From Paenibacillus agilis (GTDB lineage: Bacteria; Bacillota; Bacilli; Paenibacillales; Paenibacillaceae): 64,000 nt of DNA. Below are positions 26,346 to 34,916 of this stretch, one piece after another (within the stretch, counting starts at the first letter, position 1; every line of letters starts with the position of its first letter). Below the pieces are notes generated by a model. It was not told where the DNA came from and did not search any database. It saw only the letters and a list, made by a program, of their open reading frames with translations. The stretch is from contig NZ_VNJK01000003.1 of assembly GCF_007786455.1 (NCBI RefSeq), forward strand, positions 62,001 to 126,000, in the 5' to 3' direction. A program made the translations under genes and the position numbers.

Positions 26346-27089
26346 ATGTTGAACATGTTCATCGCCCAAACAAAAGCAGAAAGTATTCGAATCGTACGCA
26401 GCCCATTTTTCTTACTCTTCTCAATTGCAATGCCATTGGCTTTCTACTTCTTGTTCGCAAGTATGTATGGTACAGATAAATCGATTGAATCGACAACGTG
26501 GGGCGTATTTTCTCTTATGTCGATGACAGCCTTTAGCTTGATCGGCACAGCAGTAAGCCAATTCGGCATTCGTCTTTCTTTTGAACACCAAGACGGTTGG
26601 GTACGCTTGCTTCGCTTGACTCCGCTAACACCAGCAGTTTGGCTTGGTAGTAAGCTTGTCGCACAAATGGTCATTCACTTGGTTGTCATCGTCATTATCT
26701 TCTTGTCCGCTGGTCTTGTTCATGATATTCAACTTACTGCTATGCAATGGATTACTTGTGGATTGTGGTTATGGATCGGCAGTATTGCTTTCTTAGCACT
26801 TGGCGCTTTGCTAGGCACACTTAAAAATGCAAACACATCCGTTGCGATCGGCAATGTATTGCAAATGGGTCTTGCGATCCTTGGTGGACTATGGATGCCG
26901 CTTAACGGCTTGCCTACATGGATGCAATCCATTGGGGAATGGCTTCCATCCCACCGCTACGCGAATGGAGCATGGAATATGGTTGCTGGACAAGCACCAG
27001 AAGTTATGGATTTCATAATTTTGGCAGGATTCGGAGCTGTGTTTATGATAGTATCGGTTTATATCTTCAATAGACGGGAAGCGGTATAA
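26346..27089 (+). CDS. ABC-2 type exporter permease (YvfS-like)
   Basis: The 247-residue protein has six predicted membrane helices and the ABC-2 pattern, including the late GLAILGGLWMPLNGLPTWMQSIGEWLPSHRY stretch typical of the family. AGGAGG precedes the ATG. It follows the ATPase by 122 bases and the kinase ATG starts immediately after its stop codon, so all four genes are probably one transcript. A homodimer with two ATPases is expected. It probably exports a membrane-active compound sensed by the paired kinase, as inferred from related modules. Confidence 0.87.
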   Translation: MLNMFIAQTKAESIRIVRSPFFLLFSIAMPLAFYFLFASMYGTDKSIESTTWGVFSLMSMTAFSLIGTAVSQFGIRLSFEHQDGWVRLLRLTPLTPAVWLGSKLVAQMVIHLVVIVIIFLSAGLVHDIQLTAMQWITCGLWLWIGSIAFLALGALLGTLKNANTSVAIGNVLQMGLAILGGLWMPLNGLPTWMQSIGEWLPSHRYANGAWNMVAGQAPEVMDFIILAGFGAVFMIVSVYIFNRREAV

Positions 27090-28268
27090 ATGAATAAAGA
27101 GAGATGGCGCCTGTTTCCGAAGTCGGAGGGAACAACTCCTTACTTTTCACTAGCCAATATCATCATCCCAACTTACTTTCTATTTCAAGAGCCACCGAAC
27201 TTACGGTGGCTTGGTTTTGTTCTATTTATTTTATATGTTGTTCTATTTCGGCAAATGCATTTCTATACCAAATGGGCTACGCATCTCCTATTTGCTCAGG
27301 TAGGGATACTGCTAGTACTAGCGGCTACACTCCAACCTGTATATGTATTTCTAGGATTTATGATAGCTCCATCGCTTAGTAAACTGAAGCTGCCGCTATT
27401 AATTTCTACTACCGTGATGTTCGTTATCGGTTTAGGCGTTAGCATCCTGCCTTATTGGGAGCAAGGCGGTGTCCAGTTATGGCTCGGATTATTTACACCG
27501 CTGTTTGGCGTCTGTGCACTGCCTTATATTATTCGAGCGTCGAATATGTATCAGCAGAAGTCTTCGAGACTGCGGGCGGATGCAGCAGGGCGAACGGCAC
27601 AGCAGGAAGAGCGCCAGCGTATTGCCAGCGAACTGCATGATACATTGGGTCACACTTTGTCTCTCATTGCCTTAAAAGGGGAAGTAGTTGAGAAGTTAAT
27701 AACCCGCAATCCTGAAAGGGCGCTGCAAGAAGCCCGCGAAATACGTGAAACGGCGCGCGGGGCATTAAAGCAAATGCGTGAATTGGTTACAGAGATGAAA
27801 GTGGCCTATTTCATCGACGAATATTACCATGCGCTTTCTCTTTGCTCAGCAGCAGGTATTTCATCGACTTTTTACTATCAAGCGGTATGCAACGGAGGCA
27901 ACTCTACTACCTATATGGAAAAAGAAGCGGTCGCGGAAATAACGTTACCGTTTACTCCACTCCAGGAGACGATATTGGCGATGTGCTTCCGCGAGACAGT
28001 GACCAATGTAGTTCGTCATAGTCGTGCTTCAAGCTGTCAGATTCATCTTATTATTGAAGATGGAGAAGTGCGTGCTGTTGTAAAAGATGATGGAGTTGGA
28101 GCAGATCCAGAGAAACTTTATACGAGCAGCAATGGGATGGCAGGACTGCGACAGCGGCTCCTTTTAATAGATGGCCAGATGTCGATGTCTTCATCTCCAG
28201 GCAAAGGAACAGAAATAACGCTACATATTCCACGAGTCATTCGCAGCGAGAAGGTAGGTGCAGGGTAA
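27090..28268 (+). CDS. DesK/LiaS-type sensor histidine kinase (YvfT-like)
   Basis: The 392-residue kinase has an N-terminal block of about five short membrane helices (about 20-150) with almost no external loops, a design typical of intramembrane sensing. A HisKA_3 domain follows, with the phospho-acceptor His in ASELHDTLGHTLS (about residue 183), and an HATPase domain with TNVVRHSRAS (N box) and DDGVGAD (G1). The start abuts the permease stop. It likely senses membrane perturbation or the exporter's substrate and signals to the regulator encoded directly after it. Confidence 0.88.
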   Translation: MNKERWRLFPKSEGTTPYFSLANIIIPTYFLFQEPPNLRWLGFVLFILYVVLFRQMHFYTKWATHLLFAQVGILLVLAATLQPVYVFLGFMIAPSLSKLKLPLLISTTVMFVIGLGVSILPYWEQGGVQLWLGLFTPLFGVCALPYIIRASNMYQQKSSRLRADAAGRTAQQEERQRIASELHDTLGHTLSLIALKGEVVEKLITRNPERALQEAREIRETARGALKQMRELVTEMKVAYFIDEYYHALSLCSAAGISSTFYYQAVCNGGNSTTYMEKEAVAEITLPFTPLQETILAMCFRETVTNVVRHSRASSCQIHLIIEDGEVRAVVKDDGVGADPEKLYTSSNGMAGLRQRLLLIDGQMSMSSSPGKGTEITLHIPRVIRSEKVGAG

Positions 28269-28874
28269 GTGATTCGAATTATTTTGAGTGAAGATCAGAA
28301 ATTATTGCGGGGAGCACTGGCGACTTTGCTCTCTTTAGAGGATGACATCGAAGTCGTTGGACAAGCTGAAAATGGAGAAGAAGCACTTTCTTTAATCGCG
28401 CAGCATCAGCCAGATGTGGCGGTTATGGATATCGAAATGCCGCTAAAGACAGGTTTGGATGTCGCAGAGGCTATTCAGAAAATTGGCTCCAATTGCCGTG
28501 TCATTATTTTAACGACGTTTGCTCGTCCCGGCTATTTTCAGCGAGCTATGCAGGCAGGGGTGTATGGTTACTTGCTCAAAGATACAGGCAGTGATGAGCT
28601 GTCCGATGCAATCCGCAAAGTTTATCAGGGGAAGCGCGTTATCAATTCTGAGTTATCCCTAGCTGTATGGGAAAATCCATGTCCATTGTCACCTCGTGAA
28701 AAAGACGTTTTGAAATTAGCAGCTCAAGGTCTAACCCTTCAGGAGATTGGCGCGCAGTTGTTCCTTTCGTATGGAACGGTCCGCAACTATATGTCCGAAG
28801 CGACCGGGAAGTTGGGGGCGAATACGAGGATTGAAGCGATAGAAATCGCGCGCGGCAAGGGATGGTTGGATTAA
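28269..28874 (+). CDS. NarL/DesR-type response regulator (YvfU-like)
   Basis: The 201-residue regulator starts with GTG immediately after the kinase stop. The receiver has Asp53-Asp55-type acidic residues around MDIEMPLKTG, where the Asp of MDIEMP is the phospho-acceptor, and the conserved Lys in LLKDTGS. The C-terminal LuxR-type helix-turn-helix spans about 137-197 (LSPREKDVLKLAAQG, then EIGAQLFLSYGTVRNYMSEATGKLGA). It probably binds the CTGACAA repeats in front of the operon, giving autoregulation and exporter induction; that link is inference from position. Confidence 0.88.
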   Translation: MIRIILSEDQKLLRGALATLLSLEDDIEVVGQAENGEEALSLIAQHQPDVAVMDIEMPLKTGLDVAEAIQKIGSNCRVIILTTFARPGYFQRAMQAGVYGYLLKDTGSDELSDAIRKVYQGKRVINSELSLAVWENPCPLSPREKDVLKLAAQGLTLQEIGAQLFLSYGTVRNYMSEATGKLGANTRIEAIEIARGKGWLD

Positions 28875-28885
28875 GAAAGAAATGA

Positions 28886-28969
28886 AAAATCCACAACCCT
28901 AGTGAACAACATCCCAATGTTAGACACCATTTATCATTGGAGGTTCAGTTCATATTGGTTGTGGATTTT
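28886..28969. terminator. Long bidirectional terminator between convergent operons
   Basis: AAAATCCACAACC pairs perfectly with GGTTGTGGATTTT, with an inner CCAATG/CATTGG stem. A/T tracts on both sides fit a terminator shared by the regulator gene and the convergent anti-sigma gene. Confidence 0.8.
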
Positions 28970-28971
28970 GT

Positions 28972-29769
28972 TCATTTTATGGCTTTTACCTCAGAAACAA
29001 ACTTTTTTACATCCTCAAGTGTCTGTGCATGAGATAGAGAAGTATAGGTGTCTTTAGAGAAAATAAGCCCCGTATCTGTTTGCAGAAAAGCGAATCTTTC
29101 TCCATCTAACAAGCCGTAGTCACTAATATCTTTAAATACGAGTGTTTCTCCATTCTCCTCCCGTTTTTCTGTTCCTTCATATTTAACAGGCATAAAGATT
29201 CCAGTCATTCCTACTCGCATGGCGGATACCACGTCAGTATCTTCAACCCATACATTAGAATCGATCGGAGTAGGCAGGAGGACTTGTACGGGTTCTCCAA
29301 TTTTTTCGTTTCCCTGATACACTTCATCTACTTTAATTGTGGCAATTGCTTGGTAGTATGCATCGCCTTTACCAAGTTCCATTTCGATATTTTGAATCTT
29401 TTCTACCGTACCTTTAAACACGGACATATTTGGCTTCTTAAAAATTTCTTCTTCGGTAAGAGGTACTAGACTACCGCTGGTTTGCACTATAGGGGCATCG
29501 TTTACATATTGGACGCTAACTCCATCAGATGATTGATGCAAGGCGATGCTAGCATGATCACTTAAAGCTGGAACTAGCAAAATAAAGGCAGCAACCGCGA
29601 CTGAAGCTAGTACAGCGCCCCAGATATTCGTTCTTTTTCGCATAGGATGAACCTCCTTACGATGATAACGTTCGTTGGATTTGGAATGAAGCATCACCAG
29701 CGTTTTTTCCTCAAAATCTTTACTGGTTCGCAAGCCTTCAATTCCAGCTTTATAGTTAGATTCATTCAT
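28972..29769 (-). CDS. Probable anti-sigma factor or sigma-linked membrane protein
   Basis: About 265 residues. Of two closely spaced ATGs (29775, 29769) the second has the better distance from AGGAGG. A cytoplasmic N-terminus (about 45 residues) is followed by one membrane helix (GAVLASVAVAAFILLVPAL) and an external domain (about 75-265). The start lies inside the end of the ECF sigma gene (8-14 base overlap), the standard arrangement for an anti-sigma factor. No zinc-binding HxxxCxxC motif was seen, so it is not a ZAS-type anti-sigma. The external part (VFKGTVEKIQ and IKVDEVYQG) resembles the lipoprotein encoded at 31476-32123, suggesting the same fold. Confidence 0.65.
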   Translation of the reverse strand: MNESNYKAGIEGLRTSKDFEEKTLVMLHSKSNERYHRKEVHPMRKRTNIWGAVLASVAVAAFILLVPALSDHASIALHQSSDGVSVQYVNDAPIVQTSGSLVPLTEEEIFKKPNMSVFKGTVEKIQNIEMELGKGDAYYQAIATIKVDEVYQGNEKIGEPVQVLLPTPIDSNVWVEDTDVVSAMRVGMTGIFMPVKYEGTEKREENGETLVFKDISDYGLLDGERFAFLQTDTGLIFSKDTYTSLSHAQTLEDVKKFVSEVKAIK

Positions 29770-30247
29770 ATCCATTACCTCCTACTTTTATCTTTAATAA
29801 ACTTCGCCCGCGAGCAAGTCGTGTTCCGATCGTTGAAGAATTCGTCTGTACTATTGCTGCAATTTCTTGTATGGAATATCCCTCGTAATAAAACAGGTGC
29901 AGGGGGATGCGGTACTTGGGATCTAATTGCAGAACAGCTTGCAGTACTTCTCCTTCTTCTTTGGGGAGATAGCTGAGATCATCGGGTATTGTTTTCTTGG
30001 TTCGAAACCATCCAGATTTCAAGTAATTTTTGCTCTTATTAATAGCGATCCGAATGAGCCAAGCTTTTTCATGTTCTTTGTTCTCAAAGACAGGCCGCTT
30101 TTGCATGTACGTTACAAATACATCTTGTGCGATATCTTCTGCATCTTGCACATTCTTTACATAAGCAAATGCGATGCGAATGATGTTTTTTGAATAAGTC
30201 GAGACAGCTTGTTGAATGGTTTCATTGAGCTCTAATGAATCATTCAA
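29762..30247 (-). CDS. ECF-type RNA polymerase sigma factor
   Basis: The protein has about 161-169 residues depending on the start. TTG at 30247 lies 11 bases after AAAGGAG; an ATG at 30268 lacks any ribosome-binding site. Sigma region 2 is clear (NIIRIAFAYVKNVQDAEDIAQDVFVTYMQ with the DAEDIAQD motif), as is region 4 with its helix-turn-helix (YRIPLHLFYYEGYSIQEIAAI, then TIGTRLARGR). It has the SigM/SigV/SigW-like size and should direct envelope-stress genes, released by the membrane protein encoded downstream. No recognisable AAC/CGT autoregulatory promoter was found in front of it. Confidence 0.88.
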   Translation of the reverse strand: MNDSLELNETIQQAVSTYSKNIIRIAFAYVKNVQDAEDIAQDVFVTYMQKRPVFENKEHEKAWLIRIAINKSKNYLKSGWFRTKKTIPDDLSYLPKEEGEVLQAVLQLDPKYRIPLHLFYYEGYSIQEIAAIVQTNSSTIGTRLARGRSLLKIKVGGNGYE

Positions 30248-30377
30248 GGGTTCATCCACTCCTTTCATGTACAATACAACTCAGATCGTTATTATTTCTC
30301 ATGGCCACTTCGAAAAATTTTTAGTTAGGTGATCGTGTAGCAAGAAGGGGATGCACACAGGATGATAGAAGGCTGAT

Positions 30378-30645
30378 TCAAGTCATAATGAACAACGGAG
30401 GTTCCATTTGACAAGGGAAGGTATATTCCGACACAATCTTATCCTCTAGTTGAGGGTGAAATAGTTCCATAGACATTTGAATAGGATGAAACTGATAGAT
30501 TACTATGTGTATATTACCAAATACAAACCAATTTGGATGATAACTTTCATATTTGTAAATCACATAACCTTTATAAATGACCCCATCGCTCCATCTTTAA
30601 CGACTATACCCATCATATAGTTGCCCTTTTTAAACCTCACAGGCT
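30378..30645 (-). pseudogene. Possible frameshifted remnant of a small gene
   Basis: On the minus strand a protein-like frame (VRFKKGNYMMGIVVKDGAMG) runs into a frameshift and continues in another frame (GYVIYKYESYHPNWFVFGN and on, about 60 residues). A GTG with AAAGG 4 bases upstream could start the second part alone. The family is not recognised. The rest of the 30275-30924 gap shows no gene. Confidence 0.25.
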
Positions 30646-30924
30646 TTCCTCCACCATACTCTTACGATTAAGCGCAGTGTCTTCGAGCATGCAGTCATAC
30701 AAATCTGATAGTAGCTTGATTACATTATCAATTCATGATTATCAAAGTAGGGTAGTCGAATTTGAGCTGCAAGTAAAAGCTATGCACCTTAGTAAGTCAG
30801 CTAAGCTGATTTCATGTAAGGGGGTGGTTTCCATGTGAGGCTCAGGGGATGTACGAACAACAGGAGTAAAATAAGCAGACCTATTCGTTCACAACCAACT
30901 ATATGAAAAAGGAGAATCGAACCT

Positions 30925-31455
30925 ATGGAAACAATCCGGTGTAAGGGGAAGGTTAGGAACAAACTCGCTAAGATGATGTTGATTCCTACTGCGATGATGG
31001 TTATATCACTGTCCGTTACAACTCCAGCTTCTGCGGCTTCTGTGAGCTTATTGGGATGGGATTTAGTTGACTCAGGCAAACGCATGGACTGGGATGGAAG
31101 TTCAGCTTATATATCTCAATTTAATTCTGGTGTAAGTCTATGGAATAGCTATAAGAGCGGTGTTATTCGTAAAGATACGATTACAACGATTCAAGATTTG
31201 GCCATTTCTGATTACTACGAAGTAAGTTCAACTGCGGGTGTGACGAGCTCAGCAGGCACGATTAGATTTAATAATTATCAGATGGCGGGCTACACTTCCA
31301 CGAAGAAACTAAACGTAGCGATTCATGAAATCGGACATGCGCTTGGGCTTGGTCATAATACAAGTGCAGATGTCATGTATGCCTATGTTTCAAATAATAC
31401 GGCGTTAAGTGTAAATGATAGAGCATCTTACGATGCGGCTTACTTAACTTATTAA
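30925..31455 (+). CDS. Small secreted zinc metalloprotease (matrixin-like)
   Basis: The 176-residue protein starts at an ATG with AAAAGGAG upstream and has a signal peptide cleaved near ASA (about residue 38). The metzincin motif HEIGHALGLGH is complete: His134, Glu135, His138 and His144, followed by the Met-turn (DVMY, Met151). The mature domain of about 138 residues is a bare catalytic domain without a propeptide cysteine switch or hemopexin repeat. It should cleave extracellular proteins. It is probably co-transcribed with the lipoprotein gene 20 bases downstream; that protein might act as its inhibitor, anchor or substrate, which is only a guess. Confidence 0.85.
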   Translation: METIRCKGKVRNKLAKMMLIPTAMMVISLSVTTPASAASVSLLGWDLVDSGKRMDWDGSSAYISQFNSGVSLWNSYKSGVIRKDTITTIQDLAISDYYEVSSTAGVTSSAGTIRFNNYQMAGYTSTKKLNVAIHEIGHALGLGHNTSADVMYAYVSNNTALSVNDRASYDAAYLTY

Positions 31456-31475
31456 TAGTGAGGAGGATAAGTGTT

Positions 31476-32123
31476 ATGATCATGAAACCAAAAAAATGGC
31501 TGGCTCATCTATTATTGGTTGCGGCGATGTCTATGTTGTTCACTGGTTGTACAAGCAATGGACAGAAAGCAAGTGCAGACAAGCTCCCAATTCATTATCT
31601 GCACGGTACCTTCTCAATTGATGTGCATGACCCAGCGGCGGTTGTTGGCGATGCTGACTATGTATTTGTTGGTCGTGTCGATAAGGTGGTAGGCACGGAA
31701 TATAAACATGCGGTAGCACTTGAAACCGAAGCGGGAACAAAAGAAGTGGCAAGTCCATATACCAATTACTCCATTACGGTTCTAGAAAATTTGAAAGGCG
31801 AGTTACAAACAGGTGTATCTAATCCGGTGCAAAAATCGGGTGGAGTAAATCAAGATGGGGCTTCAATCGTGTTATACGAAGAGGACATCTTGCCTCAAGT
31901 TGATAACGTTTACATCTTTATGGCCTACGCACAGAAGGATGGTTCTTTGCTCGTTTCAGGTCCTAGTTCGACAATTGCTGTGCCTACAAATGGTACGTTT
32001 AGCGAGACGAGCTTGGCTAGTGTTGCAGAGACGAATGAGTATCAGACTTATTCGAAGGCAGTTCATAATGAGAAAGAATCCGTACGAGAAAGGTTTGTCT
32101 CTACATTTGATGCGAAAAAATAG
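31476..32123 (+). CDS. Lipoprotein of unknown function, paired with the metalloprotease
   Basis: The protein has 215 residues from the ATG at 31476 (GAGGAGG 11 bases upstream). Lipobox LFTGC with lipidated Cys at about residue 25. The body (about 40-210) contains VFVGRVDKVVGTEYK and NYSITVLENLKGE; the same pattern appears in the external domain of the putative anti-sigma protein 2 kb upstream, so both may share a beta-rich domain. It is followed by a clean terminator, making a two-gene unit with the metalloprotease. No catalytic motif is recognised. Confidence 0.7.
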   Translation: MIMKPKKWLAHLLLVAAMSMLFTGCTSNGQKASADKLPIHYLHGTFSIDVHDPAAVVGDADYVFVGRVDKVVGTEYKHAVALETEAGTKEVASPYTNYSITVLENLKGELQTGVSNPVQKSGGVNQDGASIVLYEEDILPQVDNVYIFMAYAQKDGSLLVSGPSSTIAVPTNGTFSETSLASVAETNEYQTYSKAVHNEKESVRERFVSTFDAKK

Positions 32124-32137
32124 TTGAGCAAAAGGAA

Positions 32138-32166
32138 AAACCTTCGCCTATGCGAAGGTTTTTTTG
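32138..32166 (+). terminator. Rho-independent terminator
   Basis: AAACCTTCGC / GCGAAGGTTT with a 4-base loop and T run. Confidence 0.9.
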
Positions 32167-32232
32167 TCGTATTGATCCGTTTAATTTTATCCATTATCCA
32201 ACTAGAGAGGCATACTCGTCAGTGGACATTCT

Positions 32233-32394
32233 TTATTTCGTATTTGAGCTGGGATCAAGTAAATCTATATAAGCATGGTATCCAACAATGGCTGCAATTA
32301 GAGAACCGATAAAGAATAAAGCAGAGCCGCCAAGCGTAAACAGCCTTCCAATGTAGGTGTACTTGGCTTCTTCGACTTGGGTTTGATTATTCAT
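32233..32394 (-). CDS. Small single-helix membrane protein, 53 residues
   Basis: This short frame begins MNNQTQVEEAKYTYIGRLF and contains one strong membrane helix (about residues 20-43) ending near YIDLLDPSSNTK. GGAGTGA lies 5 bases before the ATG, which supports translation. The function is unknown; the size and layout resemble small membrane peptides of Bacilli that are often missed in annotation. It sits alone between the lipoprotein terminator and the acetyltransferase. Confidence 0.6.
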   Translation of the reverse strand: MNNQTQVEEAKYTYIGRLFTLGGSALFFIGSLIAAIVGYHAYIDLLDPSSNTK

Positions 32395-32643
32395 TGCTGT
32401 CACTCCATTTAGTCATTTGTCCTATCGTATGCATTTTTGAAAAAACAGGTTCTTACTTTTACTGCCTAATCAGATCCTCGTATGCTAATGCTTATAAAGT
32501 GGCCTTGTATGTGCCTTGATTAAAATGAATGAGCTATGTCTGTTGGCTCCCTTCTTGTGAATTGTTTATTTATTATGTAACCTATTACTTATGATATTTT
32601 ATAAAAGGTCATGCATGTTTGACTTAATAAAGGAGCAGCAAAG

Positions 32644-33156
32644 TTGAAAGTTGTAGAAACGGAACGATTGTCCATTCGTAGACTGACTATTGAAGATGCG
32701 GAATTTATATGCAGACTGCTAAATAATCCATCGTGGTTGCAGTTTATTGGTGATAAAGGTGTGAGGACGCTTGAAGATGCACGTAACTATATTTTGAACG
32801 GACCCGTTGCGATGTACGAGCAATTAGGCTTTGGTATGTACCTTACGGAGTTAAAGGCAGAAGGTATCCCTATAGGGATATGTGGTCTCATCAAGAGAGA
32901 TTGGCTGCGGGACGCAGATGTTGGGTATGCTTTTCTTCCGGAGTTCTGGGGAAAGGGATATGCGTATGAGGCATCTTCGGCTGTGATGGAGCATGGTAAA
33001 AACAAGATTGGGTTAAAGTGTATTTTAGGAATAACCTCAATGGATAATGAACGATCTATACGATTACTTGAAAAGCTAGGGATGAACAGCGAAGGAACCG
33101 TTCAATCTCCTGGTGGTGATGAGGAACTCAAAATATATGCATCTTATGTAGAATAA
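32644..33156 (+). CDS. GNAT-family N-acetyltransferase (RimJ/RimL type)
   Basis: The 170-residue protein starts with TTG, 8 bases after AAAGGAG. The GNAT fold is evident: N-terminal ETERLSIRRLTIEDAEFI, the acetyl-CoA-binding stretch around LPEFWGKGYAYEASSAVMEHG (a Q/GxGxG/A-like loop) and the C-terminal LEKLGMNSEG. Members of this subgroup acetylate N-termini, amino acids or amino sugars; the target is unknown. It is a single-gene unit. Confidence 0.88.
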   Translation: MKVVETERLSIRRLTIEDAEFICRLLNNPSWLQFIGDKGVRTLEDARNYILNGPVAMYEQLGFGMYLTELKAEGIPIGICGLIKRDWLRDADVGYAFLPEFWGKGYAYEASSAVMEHGKNKIGLKCILGITSMDNERSIRLLEKLGMNSEGTVQSPGGDEELKIYASYVE

Positions 33157-33225
33157 GTAGGGATATCGTCTACTTAAAACCATTTTATAGAAAAGAGCCA
33201 AAAAAAGTAATAAAACAAAGACCAG

Positions 33226-33268
33226 CTCTATATAATCTCTGTGTAAGTCATTTACAGAAAAGGAGTGG
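33226..33268 (+). repeat. Duplicated promoter/leader, copy 1
   Basis: A 43-base block beginning CTCTATATAAT and ending AAAAGGAGTGG is repeated at 33970-34012 with only two differences. It holds a TATAAT -10-like box, an inverted GTAA/TTAC and the ribosome-binding site of the first beta/gamma-crystallin gene. Confidence 0.8.
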
Positions 33269-33276
33269 TTCGTTTT

Positions 33277-33852
33277 ATGAAATTGGTGAAAAAGATTGCA
33301 ATGGGTGCAACTGTTTCTGCGTTTGCTCTATCTTTGATGGTTTCGTCAGCGCTAGCTCAATCTGGTCCATCTTCTCAAGCTAGCAATGATGTCGGTGCTT
33401 TGAGCCCGATTATTTTTGAAGGTGTTACTTATGCTCCTGGTGATGCAAAGTTCAAAGAAGTTCTGAATAAAGTTAACCATACAGTTGTTGAGAGTGACGG
33501 AACGGCTTATGGCTATGTGAACGTAGTTGATGCAGATAAGCACGTTAACGAAATCGTTGCTAAGTTAAGTGAGGAAGTCGGCACATTGGAAAGCAATCTT
33601 GTATCATCTTTCTGGTGGGATGCTGGCTATTCCGGACATCACCTTGAGCTTGCTAGTGGGTATACATTCCCTAACTTAGGAGATTGGAACGATAAAATAT
33701 CCTCTGTTAAATCAGCAAACTTGAAAGGAACAAGGCTATATCAACATAGTAACTTTGGTGGGGACTCCATCTACTTATCTCCTAATGAAAATGTAAGTAA
33801 TTTAACTAGCCGTAATTTTAACGATAAGGCATCCAGCATTAGAGTATATTAA
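33277..33852 (+). CDS. Secreted beta/gamma-crystallin-like protein, copy 1
   Basis: The protein has 191 residues from the ATG at 33277, with a signal peptide ending ALAQ (about residue 28). An N-terminal region (about 40-105) of unknown fold is followed by two Greek-key motifs (about 112-191). Each carries the calcium-clamp pattern N-D-x-x-S-S: NDKISS in the first and NDKASS in the second, plus the YQHSNFGGDSIYL strand typical of beta/gamma-crystallins. It should be an extracellular calcium-binding protein, with a possible structural or antagonism role. It is a tandem paralog of the next gene, with an almost identical leader. Confidence 0.82.
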   Translation: MKLVKKIAMGATVSAFALSLMVSSALAQSGPSSQASNDVGALSPIIFEGVTYAPGDAKFKEVLNKVNHTVVESDGTAYGYVNVVDADKHVNEIVAKLSEEVGTLESNLVSSFWWDAGYSGHHLELASGYTFPNLGDWNDKISSVKSANLKGTRLYQHSNFGGDSIYLSPNENVSNLTSRNFNDKASSIRVY

Positions 33853-33880
33853 TACGTAGAACAACGCTAGCTTAATGATA

Positions 33881-33943
33881 TGCACCTCTTAGAATAGGCA
33901 TTGGAAAAACCCTTGGTTTAACCGATGAATTCTAGGAGGTGCA
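33881..33943 (+). terminator. Hairpin between the crystallin paralogs
   Basis: TGCACCTCTTAGAAT pairs with ATTCTAGGAGGTGCA, imperfect by one base, with no clear T run. Confidence 0.5.
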
Positions 33944-33969
33944 TTGTGCTGCCATTTAAAATCGACCTA

Positions 33970-34012
33970 CTCTATATAATTTCTATGTAAGTCATTTACA
34001 GAAAAGGAGTGG
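33970..34012 (+). repeat. Duplicated promoter/leader, copy 2
   Basis: This is a near-identical copy (41 of 43 bases) of 33226-33268, in front of the second beta/gamma-crystallin gene, including TATAAT and the ribosome-binding site. Confidence 0.8.
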
Positions 34013-34020
34013 ATATTTTC

Positions 34021-34596
34021 ATGGGGATGTTGAAAAAGATTGCAATGGGTATAACGGTCTCTGCGTTTGCTCTATCTTTGCTGGTTTCATCAGCTCTAGC
34101 TCAATCTGGTCAATCATCGAAGGGAAATAATGATGGTAATGTTTTGAGTCCAATTATTTTTGAAGGTGTTACTTATGCTCCTACTGACGTCAAGTTCAAG
34201 GAAGTTCTGGATAAAGTTAAACATACGGTTGTAGAGCGTGATGGTAAAGCGTATGGCTATGTAGACGTAGCTGATGCCGACAAGCATGTTAGCAAAATTG
34301 TTGCTGAGCTAAGTGAAGAAGTAGGTACGTTAGCGGGTGATTATATTTCATCTTTCTTTTTGGGTGTAAATTATTCTGGTGTCCGATTAAGTGTTGAAAG
34401 TGGGCGTGGCTTAGCTACTTTAGGGGTTGCGAATGATGATATCTCATCCGTCATATCAGCAAATTTGAGAGGAACAACGCTATATGAGCATAGTCATTTC
34501 CTTGGACAATCGATATACCTGCCTCCAAATACAAATGTAAGTAACTTAACAAGCCTTAATTTTAACGATAGGGCATCTAGCCTTAGAGTGCATTAA
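34021..34596 (+). CDS. Secreted beta/gamma-crystallin-like protein, copy 2
   Basis: The 191-residue paralog of the preceding gene has the same signal peptide region and a similar central domain (SPIIFEGVTYAP shared exactly). The C-terminal Greek keys have diverged: the first clamp reads NDDISS and the second NDRASS, so both calcium sites look intact. The exposed loops differ most (FLGVNYSGVRLSVESG against FWWDAGYSGHHLELASG), which would fit divergent partners or simple drift. ATG 34021 follows AAAAGGAG by 11 bases. A terminator follows. Confidence 0.82.
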   Translation: MGMLKKIAMGITVSAFALSLLVSSALAQSGQSSKGNNDGNVLSPIIFEGVTYAPTDVKFKEVLDKVKHTVVERDGKAYGYVDVADADKHVSKIVAELSEEVGTLAGDYISSFFLGVNYSGVRLSVESGRGLATLGVANDDISSVISANLRGTTLYEHSHFLGQSIYLPPNTNVSNLTSLNFNDRASSLRVH

Positions 34597-34607
34597 TCAT
34601 TAGTAGA

Positions 34608-34638
34608 ACTCCCGGGCCTAGAAAGCTCGGGAGTTTTT
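34608..34638 (+). terminator. Rho-independent terminator
   Basis: ACTCCCG / CGGGAGT stem followed by TTTTT. Confidence 0.85.
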
Positions 34639-34639
34639 A

Positions 34640-34916
34640 TGCTCTATCGGGAAGGCTTTAGCGAGCACAGGGAAGCTCCACGAAAGATCATCGAGAACGG
34701 ACGATTATCACTATATTTAGGAAGAATGAGGAATAGATCCGCTGTAATCCACGCGTAGTAAGTTTTCGTTACTTTCTGAATTTCTTAAATAGTTTTCATC
34801 AATTTATCATTACATTGTCATCTTCTTTTAATCGCTCTGTTACTACTCAGCCTAAAATAGTTGATATATTTAGAGCACAACAACGGAGACGTTAACAACT
34901 AGGAGGATACATAAAC
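34640..34916. other. AT-rich intergenic stretch
   Basis: No gene was seen. It ends with AGGAGG in front of the first lipoprotein gene; a promoter is presumably here, but no convincing -35/-10 pair was identified. Confidence 0.5.

Noticed and set aside
32124-32312. Plus-strand 62-codon frame after the lipoprotein
   Set aside because: It overlaps a strong terminator and reads through the opposite strand of the better-supported 53-residue membrane protein.
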